Positions 1 to 9,497 of a DNA stretch of 64,000 bases are shown piece by piece. Where the stretch lies: assembly GCA_030063045.1 (NCBI GenBank), contig JAQSEB010000019.1, forward strand, positions 1,054,001 to 1,118,000, in the 5' to 3' direction. The position numbers and the translations under genes are program-made. Each line of letters begins with the position of its first letter. The stretch's first letter is position 1. Source of the DNA: Pratylenchus scribneri (Eukaryota; Nematoda; Chromadorea; Rhabditida; Pratylenchidae). The notes beneath the pieces were generated by a model. The model saw nothing but the letters and a program-made list of their open reading frames with translations, had not been told where the DNA came from and ran no database searches.

Positions 1-63
1 TTTCATCATAATCAAGCCAGAACGAAAAGAAAGCCGAATTTTTTCTATCAAACCCGTCAAAGC

Positions 64-3000
64 ATGATACCCTCAAAAAAATTCTTCGTTTGGCAAGATT
101 TCAACGCACAAGAATCAACCAGCAGGTTTTATTATTTATTCCGCATTTAATTATTAGAAACTTTTGAACAGTGATGATTGTTTTATTCAAATTGCCTTTG
201 ATTTTGATCACGAGAAAAAAATAAATGAGAGAATTTATATGAAAAGGTAAGCAATTTAATGTTTAATTAAGATTTGCAAATTTAGACCATATGGAGAGGA
301 ATTTAGCCGGACAAAAGCACGTTTGATGTGCAAATTAAAAAATAATTTAAAACAAATTGAGCAAAATGAAGAGGATAATATTATTCAACCATTCACAGAA
401 ACAGATGAAATTATTTCGGATAAGGTCAGTGTTTTTATTTGAATTACCAATTATAAATTGTTATTAAAGACATCGAATTTCAATGTTTTCTTCGGCCCAA
501 ATCGATGCGGGCGAATTAAAATCGCCGACACGGAATATTCAATTGTGCGTGACACAGTTTGGCTGGACAAGGTAGAAATTGTATTGGATCCTCTGGTTGG
601 ATGTCCAATAATGCCCAGGTAAATGCACATTGCAATCTTTGAACCCAAATTAATTTTAGTACTGATTGGAAAAACAAAAGTGATGCGGTGAATTATCATT
701 GGTTCGTCAGTGAATCAAAAAAACCACTGAACATTCAAATTGGTTAATTTCAAATATTCTCAAAAATAATTCAATCCTCAATTTCAGTTGATTCGCCAAA
801 ATGCCGAATTCATTTGGATGGATGGGAATATGCCGGCACTGGCTTTTATTATTGCCCAACCAAAATGGATGTTGGCAAATATTTGGCGGTGGTGGTCGAC
901 GTGGGCGAGGAGGGAATTTCGATGGGAGCAATTTGTGCGAAACAAATTCAAAAACCGGAAGAATTTATATTTGAACAAAGACAGTCCAAATATTGTGGAC
1001 AAATAATGGAAGGAAATAGGTGGATTTTATTTAAATTTGGAATTATTATTAATTTAAATTTATTTTAGGTTTCGAGTGCTCAGCTATAATGGTATAAATT
1101 TATTTCTGGTTAATTAAATCAATAATTAATTCAAATTTTAGTGCTCGCCCATTTATATTTGAAGGATTGTCTGAAGAAGAAGGATCAAGCGGATCAATAT
1201 TATCGCTATTGCCCAAAAGAATTTCAATTTGAAAAATTTCGTTATCCAATTTTAATACGCGAATTGCCCGGCTATAATGCGGATTTACTTTTCCTTCAAG
1301 AAGTCGATTTTCGATTTCAACGCAGATTTTTGGTGCCATTTTTGCAGCCAAAGGTTGCCTAAATTATTTAAATATTAAAATAAAATATATTTTAGGGATT
1401 AACCCCCATATTCAATAGTAAGGAAAATCAAGTGAACGAAGGATTGGTGGTTGCGTTCAAAAGTGGTCGATTCCAAATGTGTGGGAATTATTCAATAAAA
1501 TTGAGCAAATTGTTGGAAAATCCATTCAATGCCGATATTATGGAATTTTTGAAGACCAATGAAACCATTGCAAATGTTCTCCAAACTCGACCAACTATTA
1601 TTCAGGTTTTTTCACTGGCTTAGACTTATACTATTTTTGTAAATTGTTTAAAATTGTATAAAAATGACTACCAAATTCACTCACAGATCACAGTCATTTC
1701 TTTGGGTCGAAAATCAAAAAATTTTAGATTAGAGTTAGCTTCAAGGTTGGCTAATAAGGTTTATAAAGAAGATTTTACCAGAAAAAAAAACATTTTAAAA
1801 ATTTTCGACCGATCATTGCAACATTTAGGGGTCTTGGGTTCGAATCCGCACTGAGGAATGTACTTTTTTTCTGGCTCGGTTGACACTTATATGCATTTTA
1901 AAGTGCATTCAAGACAAAATAAAGTAATCAAGCCAAAAAATATATTACAAAAACACACGAACGTTACCTTTTTATCTTTTACTAAACATTTCTCATTAAT
2001 TCATTTTCGTTTAAGCTCGTCCATTTGCGCACCACCAATGGTTTGGATATTTTGGCTGGAAATACTCATTTGCATTTTGACCCTGCTCATGAGGAAGTTA
2101 AAAGTAAGAAAACATTTTTTAATAAATTATTCAATAATTTCCACTCAATTTTTAGTTCTTCAATCCCTTCTTTGCCTTCGCTACATTTCCTCTTTCATCG
2201 ACAATAAAATTTGCGGCCAATCCCCGCAAGTCCTTTTCGCCGGTGATTTCAATTGCCAACCAAATTCGGCCGCAATTCGAATGCTCCAAGGCCAACTAAT
2301 TCATCTTCCATTGGCCCAACCCACATTCATTCAACGCATTTGGGCCTTCGCCCAGAGGAATTTCTTTGGCAATGACAAAAATCCGGGGAGAATGGCAATT
2401 CGAGGTGAATTTGAATTTTAAATTAATAAAATTTCTGGTTATATTTAGGCTTGGGGGCTCTAATATTTTTATTCTAATGGTATAATTTTTCATTCTGGAC
2501 TAAATTGTTATCTAGTCTAGATAGTGTAGTCGGCAGAAACCTCGATAGCGCAGTTGGTAGCGCGTTAGTTTCATAATCTGGAGGTCGTGAGTTCGATCCT
2601 CACTCGGGGCAATCATTTTTTTGCTGGGGGAAATCCTAAATTCATCACAAACCGATAATGTATAATGTTTATTGGTTTGATAAAAATTAAAGGGTGTTAA
2701 ACAGTTTAGACCAATTTTAATTTTTGGTTCAAAATTCAAAAGATAAAACTTTTACCATCTTTTGGCATTTTCAATAGTCTTTTCGGCATAAGTATTTCCC
2801 ATAAGGAAAGTTTAACTTTTTCCAATTATTCCATAATTTCCATTTTCATCTTCCCCTCTACATTTTCAGAGCCCATCAATTTCCAATGCGTCAGTGGCTT
2901 TCCCGAATACACGAATTTCACGCAAACCGAAGATTCGAAAGGATTTATTGGCTGTTTGGATTATATTTGGGCGCATCCTCCCCTTCAAGTGGACTTCCAA

Positions 3001-3120
3001 GTGCCAATGCCCGAACATCAATTGGTCACCAAATACGGCGCAATTCCCTCCAAAATTTGTCCAAGTGACCATTTACCGCTGATCGCCGATTTGACATTCC
3101 AACCAAACCAAAACCAATAA
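64..3120 (+). CDS. PDE12: 2',5'-phosphodiesterase 12 homologue (EEP family), multi-exon
   Basis: Exonuclease-endonuclease-phosphatase family enzyme. Vertebrate PDE12 removes 2',5'-oligoadenylate and poly(A) tails, mainly in mitochondria. The ATG at 64 opens a first exon ending at 125, and the spliced frame stays open through about ten exons to TAA at 3118-3120. Visible motifs in order: a basic N-terminal stretch; a middle domain with LDPLVGCPIMPS; FRVLSYNVLAHLYL, which opens the catalytic domain; FLQEVD (metal-binding Glu, around 1292); GNTHLHFDP (2063); AGDFNCQPNS (2232); GCLDYIWA; and a final CPSDHLPLIADL with the SDH catalytic His near 3070. All key residues of the family are present, so it should be active. 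The intron at 1606-2012 carries a tRNA-derived repeat and the intron at 2404-2869 carries a tRNA-Met gene. No mitochondrial presequence is obvious. Confidence 0.88.
1815..1950 (+). repeat. tRNA-derived SINE-like repeat, copy 1 (PDE12 intron)
   Basis: Contains a Pol III B-box-like GGTTCGAATCC at about 1837-1847, followed by a T-rich tract and the family body (TATGCATTTT, then AAAGTGCATT and an A-rich end). The same order occurs in the copies near 5.7, 6.55, 6.7 and 21.2 kb. No convincing A box is seen, so the copy may be 5'-truncated or diverged. It sits in the PDE12 intron and does not break an exon. Confidence 0.55.
2539..2611 (+). tRNA. tRNA-Met (CAT), elongator type, inside a PDE12 intron
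   Basis: A 73-nt cloverleaf can be drawn. The D arm is GCGC-AGTTGGTA-GCGC, the anticodon loop is TTCATAA (anticodon CAT), and the T arm is perfect: GTGAG-TTCGATC-CTCAC. It closely resembles the nematode elongator tRNA-Met. Oddities: the first acceptor pair is A-C instead of G-C, and the anticodon stem has two G-T wobbles plus a T-T pair next to the loop. It may be functional or a slightly decayed copy. It lies in the last PDE12 intron on the same strand. Confidence 0.68.
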
Positions 3121-3883
3121 ATTCTTAATTTTATTCACAATTTTGTTGTGCCTTTCAATTTTCATTCATTTGTTTATTTTACTTTATTTTTTTTATTTTT
3201 ATTAAATGAATTATTGCATAAAAAATCGAATGAAAGCCAAAAAATTTGCTGACTCAAAGAGAATAAATTGGAGTGAATGGGATGATTTTAGATTGGACAT
3301 GGATTGCAAAAATATGAAAAGACAAAAGACTATTTGATTGGATGGAAATATACCCGTTTTTGTGCTAATGATTGTTTGTTACGATCGAACCCTAACCACA
3401 TTCGGCCCATTGAACTTTTCTTTTGCGCTGTAAAAGTTAGTCGAACACCCCAATCATTTCCCTCTCGAATGAAAATTTGGGAAAAGAATTGGCAGAAAGA
3501 GGATTCAAACCGAAGAAATGGGCCGAAGGGCAGAAATTGGCACCCAAACAATTGAGGAGAAGAGAGGAAGAATATAAAATATGGAGAAGAGCAACAATTT
3601 AGTCGTAAAACAATGCTCCAAAATTGATGGTTTTGATGATGCTAAGGGCGAGAAGGGCATAAATTGGCCAGGCCCGCAAAGGAAAGGAGGAAGGGGCAAT
3701 AGGTACCAATCATTAATAGAGTTTTTACTTTTTATACACGGCATTTAGGAAAAGGAAGATTTAATGCTAAATACTCTTTTCCTTTTCGTCAACAAACAAA
3801 TATACTGATACTGACTATCTTCTTCGCCCTTAAAAGGGTTTAACGAATTAATTTTTGAAGAATAAAAAGTTGAAAAATCATTT

Positions 3884-3958
3884 GCCGCCTCTGGGAATTG
3901 AACTTCCGTTCTCCATACCAAAACCAATAGCTTTACCATCTGCGCTAACCAGCTCTGT
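3884..3958 (-). repeat. Degenerate tRNA-like sequence
   Basis: Read on the minus strand it has an A-box-like TGGTTAGCGCAGATGG and a B-box-like GTTCAATTCCC at roughly tRNA spacing. The T stem does not pair well and no clean anticodon arm forms, so it is a tRNA pseudogene or the head of a tRNA-derived repeat, not a working tRNA. Confidence 0.5.
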
Positions 3959-4191
3959 ACTCGAATAAAATATCAACTCTAAAAAGTACTCATAGCAGAA
4001 AAATCGATATCTGCAAATTCGCTGATTTATTGATCAAAACCTAAACCAAATACAAAACTACTATTATCATCGCATTCAGCAGTAACGATTCCCTAACCAT
4101 AATCAAAAACATCAATCAATTAATATCATTTTTATGCTTTATTTCTGAATACAAAACAATAGACAAAAAAAGGTACTTATCCAGTTTGTAT

Positions 4192-4368
4192 CTGCTTTTT
4201 TGGAAAGTGCTTGGTCCCCCCTTTGGTTTTAGGGTTTGGGTTAGGGTTTGGGCCTAGGATACATGTAAGATGATTCTTACCCCACCCTATCCCTAACCCA
4301 ACCCTGATTGACCCTAACCCGAAATATGACAAACCAAAGGGGGGACCAAGCACTTTCCAAAAAAGCAG
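4192..4368. mobile_element. Small non-autonomous inverted-repeat element (MITE-like)
   Basis: The left end (CTGCTTTTTTGGAAAGTGCT onward) and right end (to AGCACTTTCCAAAAAAGCAG) are near-perfect inverted repeats of about 38 bp, including a GGTCCCCCCTTTGGTTT segment. The 100-bp interior has TTAGGGTTTGGG-type runs on one side and CCCTAACCC-type runs on the other, so the whole element can fold back on itself. No open reading frame. A target duplication could not be fixed. Confidence 0.7.
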
Positions 4369-4449
4369 TTAGGGAAATTGTGTGGTTTTTCGTCCCATCG
4401 GGGCTCAAAGTATTGCACTATTAATAGTAAAAAGGAAAAAAAACCAAGT

Positions 4450-4520
4450 AATATAGGAAAAATCATTATCCTTCGCCGGGTTCGAACCCTTGACCTTATT
4501 GAATCGGCTTTTGCTTAAAA
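4450..4520 (-). repeat. tRNA-derived SINE-like repeat fragment
   Basis: On the minus strand it contains AAGGTCAAGGGTTCGAACCC, a B-box match like the other copies in the window, followed by a T-rich tract. The characteristic 3' body of the family is not clear here, so it is treated as a fragment. Confidence 0.4.
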
Positions 4521-4895
4521 TGGAGCACTTTACAAATATGCTACTCATCACTACCCAACATAAAAATAAAAATCAATAAATCAAAAGGACGTCTCATCCA
4601 TTGAAATTTATTTAATAAGTAAAAACAAATGTTGTGAATAAAAATGCTAGATTTATTCATCCTTCTCGAGTACCAGAATCTTTTCTTCAAATTAATATAA
4701 TAAAAAGGTGAATATTAAAGAGGGAAAAAGCAAAAAAAAATGGGGGTGGGGAGAGTTAATTTGTGGTAAAATAATATTTGAGGTGATTTCGACTTTGTTT
4801 TTTTGTCCACACACACACACATCTTTGTTGTGTTCTCTACTTTCATTTGCATTTGTGCATATTAAAATTATATATTTTATAACATTGGAGTGGAG

Positions 4896-7844
4896 TCACC
4901 GACGAGAATTGTTCACCGAGCTATGCTGTTGTTGCATATGGCGTTGCTGTTCCATGGCCAATTCACTTTTTAATTGAGGTGGGGAAATAATTTATCAAAA
5001 TAATTAATTAATGCATACTCGTTGAACATCCGAACACATGCGCCCCTCCCAAAACGAGCATCCATCAATATCCGTTGAATGTTCATTTTCGTTACAACTT
5101 TCTATAAAATAAATTTAATTAATCGAATTTTTTCTATTTTTACCTCATCTTCATTCAAATTTCTTAGATGGCGTACTGAAAATTATTAGAACAATTTTAA
5201 TTAATATTTATGCCAAATTAAAACCGATCATTTCGATGAACGCCGACTCCTGATCCGTCGCATACGGCGTTTGAGGCTGCGTTGTGGAAAGGATGTATTG
5301 GGGTTGTGCCAGCTGGCCCGCTGTTGAGGTGGATTGAATTTGGGCAGAATCTGCTGCATTGGTGCGACCAACAATTGGAGCCAACCGAAGAGAAGATGTG
5401 GAAACGGCTCTGTCGTTGTTGGATGTTTGTTGATTGGGATGAATCTTTGATAGCAAAAAAACACTTATTTACATATTCTTCAAAATGTGATGAACCTGTT
5501 GGGCAGGGTGGACAACCACCGGTTGCATATGTGTTGGCTGATTGACCACAATTCGCTCTTAAAATGTATCAAAATTAAAAATTCCAATTAATTTAACTAC
5601 CAAAGTTTAGGTTAGTTAAAAGAAAACGTTTCCAAAAGAAGGTTTAGCAAAATGGGAACTTTTGTTTTATAAAATTTAGGTCTCGGGTTCGAACCCGCCC
5701 AGAGTCCAATAATTTTTTTTTGTTTGTTTTTCATTTTTTTGGCATTTTTATAAATTTTTTATTTAAATTTCTACACGAAATAAAATTATTCTAACAAAAA
5801 TTGGACCCGAGAGGCGCTAGTATTTCCCAATTTCCATACAAACCTGGTTCAAGATGTGCACCGCCTCGCCCACCACGTTGTTGTTGACCGCCGCCGCCGG
5901 AATGCATTTGACCCTCCAATGCGGCCCTTTTCCTCCGTGGCGGTTGTGCCGTTCCATTGTTGTTGATTGCGGATGAAGTAGAATTATTTTGTGCGCCGCC
6001 ATGTTGTTGATAATAATTGTTGCCGCTGCCATCATTTTGCAATTGGATTGCATTTGAAGGAGGAATGCTGATGATTTGATAGCTGGACAATTGACCACCG
6101 CCGCCAGCATCCGCTGTGCCCATTTGAACTTCATTTTGATGATGAACGCCAATTTCCTCTTTCATTTTGTACATCAATTGATGAGACTAATTTGAAATTT
6201 GGATATTAATATTTTAAATAAAACCGCTTACACTCCTTCCACCAAAACTTGTGCCTCCATTGGTGTTGTTGGGACCAGCAGCCGGAATGTGACGGAGTTG
6301 AGGTAGAAGGATTTGGGAATTATTGGCGGTGGCAGCAAATTGAGCAGAGCCAACACTGATTTCACTGCTCGTTGAGCTGGGTGAACCATTGGATTCGTTG
6401 TGGTTCTTTTTGACACCTTTGTTGTTGAGTGAGCCTTGTAATCCAAGCCTAAATTTGAATTAAATTTTAGATTTATCAAAATAAAAATTTTAACAATTAA
6501 ACTTAAAGGAAAGACCTTAAATTTTGCAAAATTTAGGTCTCGGGGTTCGAAGCCGCTCAAGATCCAATAATTTTTTCGGTCACTTTTATGTATTTTATAT
6601 ATTCGACCATACATTTCTAGGCTAGAAGCAAAAAAAATAAAATCGAAAATTTCAAACTAAAGGAAAGAGACCTTAACTTTAGGTCTCGGGTTCGAACCCG
6701 CTCAAGGTCCAATATTTTTTTCGGACTTATTTTTCACTTTTATGCATTTTTTAAATTCTATAGTACATTTCTAGGCGAAATGCAGTAATTCTACCAAAAA
6801 TAACGAGGTCCTAAAAGTGCTAATGCTAGCTTAAATTAAACTTATATCCAAAATTTAATTTGAAATTTAAAAACCTTTGCTGTGCTTTCAATCCATATCC
6901 TATTGTTCCATTTATGCAATTATTCTGCTGTTGTTGCTGCTCAAAATATTGATCAGCGCCACTTGTGCTGGGCATATGCATTAGAACTTATAATTAAATT
7001 TAATAAAAATTTCCCTTTTTTAATTGAAACCATTTCCGCCAACAATATTATTTGCAACATTTGCAGGTGAATGCGAATGTTGATGTTGTTGTTCACCCAA
7101 ATAGTCGTCAATCCATCGCATCATGTTGTAGGTTTTTGCCTGTATACTGTTGGGTGAATCCATTTCAATGGGCAAAATTCGCCGCCGGCGCCTCTCCCTC
7201 ACATATCGATCTCGAATTCGTTTCCATTGTGTTTGAAGGGAATGATAATCTTCGCCGTAGTCCAATTCTTTGCACAGTCTTTGCCATATTGCCGTCTAAA
7301 TCAAAATCAATTTTTCATTGTCCAATTAGTTAATGATAAACCCGATATTGTGCACTGGCATGTTTGTTCCCATAATGTTCATGGCTGGGATTGTATAAAC
7401 ATGGCTCACGTTTGACCGCATCAATTAGCCGGCGCATGAATTCATCATTTCCATTGTTGAATGTGCCATTCCTGTCCGGACTGTCCGATGTGCTGCTGCT
7501 TCCTCCATTGATTGCGGCCGCAATGGCTATTTCAATTTGTTGTTGTTGACGATCGTATTCACTGAGGGCTAAACAATTGATTGATTTTTTAATTATTATT
7601 TGTCAAAATTGTTACCTTCCTTATTGTCCTGCTGTTGGTTGACATCAATGCTTCCGCCATTATTATTATTATTATGGTTTTGGCTGTTGTTCACCTTCAA
7701 TTCTGGCAAAATGAATTTAGCCGAATTGCCACCATTGGATTGTTGTTGCGGTGGTTGTTGATTAACGACCTCCAGTTTGGTGAATTGACTTTCTGAAATT
7801 TGAAAAAAATTGTAATTGGTGATCAGATGATAAAAGTAATTCAT
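4896..7844 (-). CDS. MADF-BESS domain transcription factor, multi-exon
   Basis: DNA-binding protein of the Adf-1 (MADF-BESS) class. Exons at about 7342-7570 and 7037-7299 join to give the MADF domain, from MRRLIDAVKREPCLYNPSH through LCKELDYGEDYHSLQTQWK and the basic RDRYVRERRRRR. Then come long Gln/Asn/Gly-rich linkers (exons near 6873-6980, 6232-6450, 5840-6189). The C-terminus is spread over short exons: one at 5497-5561, one ending in TDQESAFIEMI (5218-5445), a roughly 32-nt exon near 5140-5170, one near 5018-5102 reading KMNIQRILMDARFG, and the last ending SSVNNSRR at TGA 4896-4898. Together the short exons form a BESS-like protein-interaction motif. Reading straight through the exon at 5208 instead gives an early stop after GFNLA. 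The 5' end is provisional: ATG at 7844 is open, but TTTTTTTCAAATTTCAG just inside it could be a cis- or trans-splice acceptor. Confidence 0.8.
5675..5800 (+). repeat. tRNA-derived SINE-like repeat, copy 2 (MADF-BESS intron)
   Basis: TTTAGGTCTCGGGTTCGAAC at about 5685-5704 includes the B box, followed by CCAATAATTTTTTTT, a GGCATTTTTATAAATTT body segment and the ending TTCTACACGAAAT...ATTCTAACAAAAA. It aligns with the two copies at 6.5-6.8 kb over most of this length and lies antisense in an intron of the MADF-BESS gene. Confidence 0.6.
6530..6640 (+). repeat. tRNA-derived SINE-like repeat, copy 3 (MADF-BESS intron)
   Basis: TTTAGGTCTCGGGGTTCGAA with CTCAAGATCCAATAATTTTT following, then ACTTTTATGTATTTTATATA and ACATTTCTAGGC. 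Immediately followed by copy 4 in the same orientation, so the intron holds a tandem pair. The preamble AAGGAAAGACCTTAA is shared by both copies. Confidence 0.6.
6660..6805 (+). repeat. tRNA-derived SINE-like repeat, copy 4 (MADF-BESS intron)
   Basis: The best-preserved copy: AGGAAAGAGACCTTAACTTT, the B box in GGGTTCGAACCCGCTC, then CAAGGTCCAATATTTTTT, ACTTTTATGCATTTTTTAAA, ACATTTCTAGGCGAAATGCA and GTAATTCTACCAAAAATAA. It can serve as the family reference for this window. Confidence 0.62.
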
Positions 7845-9497
7845 TCACATTCACGTGTGGGTTGGAAAACAAAAAGTCTTTGATTGAATTTTTTTGGAGG
7901 GCTCCGGGGGTGCATTGGTTGAAGGCAGGGGGAACAGGGTAAAGGGGGACAGGGCAATTTGGCTCAAAACTTATGAGAGTGTGCGGTCCCGGAGGCGCCT
8001 GCGCCCCTTCTCTTTTGTCCCCACAGCGGCATCGCCGTATTGTCTATTCAGGTCCCCGAAGTAAGGAGGAAGGGGCAATAAGGAGGGAAGGGGGAAATGG
8101 TGAGAGATGCAGAAGACGGAAAGGAATAAACGATGAATGGTGGTTGAAGTTTTCTTCTTTCTTCCTCCTCCATCCATCCATCCACATTATTTGCATTGGC
8201 AAGCAAATAGCGCCGCGAGCGGCTGTAAATGAAAGATGGAGGGGGAAGGGATTTGGGCGCCTGTGTGGGGTAACCCTGCTGGCGAGATATTTTATGGTGG
8301 GCTGGGAAAAATTGTCGAGAAATTGTGCACGAGAAGAAAGGAAAGAGTAGGAAGAGGATGTTTAGGCCGCTGGCGGACCCTTGGAGGGCCATTGGTGGAA
8401 TAGTAGCAGAAATCGATAGAAAAAATGAATGAGGAAGAAGAAGAAGAGGGGCGACCAATGACGAGGACGGGTTAAGCATTGAAGAAAATGGATTGGATGA
8501 CTGTGGGGAGAATTTAGGGAGGGGTTGAAAATTCCGCCAAAAGGAAGATGAAAGGAAGAATTGGGCGGGTGGAAGGGAAGAAGAAGAGAGAGCTACCAAA
8601 CTCATCGATGATGTTGATGATGAGGATTGTTGGATGTTGGGAAGGGAAATCAAATGGAGAAAAGACGAGAGTGGCGATTGGGGGATTTGGACGGAATGAA
8701 GAAGAAAATGAAGGAAAGTAAAAGTAAACAACAGATGCAAAGAACACACATTCACCACGGCTGAATATTCTCGAGAGGAAGTGTCCATCTCTCCTATGCT
8801 TTTTCTCCATTGCTACTAAAATTGCCGAGGGGCAAAGGTTAAAATTGACTAAAAGCAGTCAAAGCAATTCGAAAATGTATGGAATGTTGTCAATGAGACG
8901 GGAGACTCACCCCAGCAGATTGATTAATTCTCTTAGTTTAAAACGGTGCTCTGCTGGTGGATTATTGGCAATTAGCCAATGGAAATAATTTTTATGTAAA
9001 ATTAAAAATCTTTTTAAATGAAGCCGGATATCATCATATTTTGCGGTAAAATATGCAAAGAAGAGTTTAAGAATTATTTTGAATGATTCTCATCGATGAA
9101 GAGGATGGGAAGATGAAAAAGAAAGAAGCAGAAAAGCAACAAATAGTGCGCAATTGCACGGATTTGTGAAGATATTTTTGGATAAAATAGAAGGAGAGAA
9201 GAGAATGCAGCAGAATCGACACGCAAAATTGTGTTTAAGCAAAGTGGTTGGGGCTAAAATCGCCTCTGGCTGACCAGTCGACGCCCTTTTCTCCCTCTCC
9301 TCCTTCGGCCTTTCTCAATTGCTCTTTGGCTGGTCAGCTGGCGCGTCTATATTTTCCCCAACTCGATCGGCTCGCGCCGTTTTTTCGATCTCTGCAACAG
9401 AGGCAGGCAGCCCAGCAACAACAATTGTGCACATCTTCAGTTCGACGTGAATAATCGGGCCGTTGTTCCTGGTTAATTATTCATTCATCACATCCAT
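7845..9497. other. Shared upstream region of two divergent genes; purine-rich
   Basis: The stretch lies between the MADF-BESS gene (-) and the secreted proline-rich gene (+). It is dominated by GAAGAAG/GGAGG-type purine tracts at about 7900-8800, which hold long but repetitive open frames with no recognisable domain. It probably contains both promoters. No specific motif could be assigned. Confidence 0.45.

Larger units (their letters stand above)
3121..4895. other. Spacer between PDE12 and the MADF-BESS gene; repeats only
   Basis: No convincing coding region. The stretch holds a degenerate tRNA-like sequence at 3884-3958, a 177-bp inverted-repeat element at 4192-4368 and a B-box repeat fragment near 4450-4520. 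The rest is AT-rich; small open frames around 3300-3750 have no recognisable product. The genes on either side converge (PDE12 +, MADF-BESS -), so this is the shared 3' side of both. Confidence 0.6.

Noticed and set aside
4240..4320. TTAGGG-like repeats as an internal telomere
   Set aside because: The nematode telomere unit is TTAGGC, and the repeats are part of a short inverted-repeat element.
8048..8788. Minus-strand open frame of 246 codons
   Set aside because: Composed of Ser/Leu/Phe/Pro repeats from GAAGAAG-type purine tracts; no domain and no join to the MADF-BESS exons.
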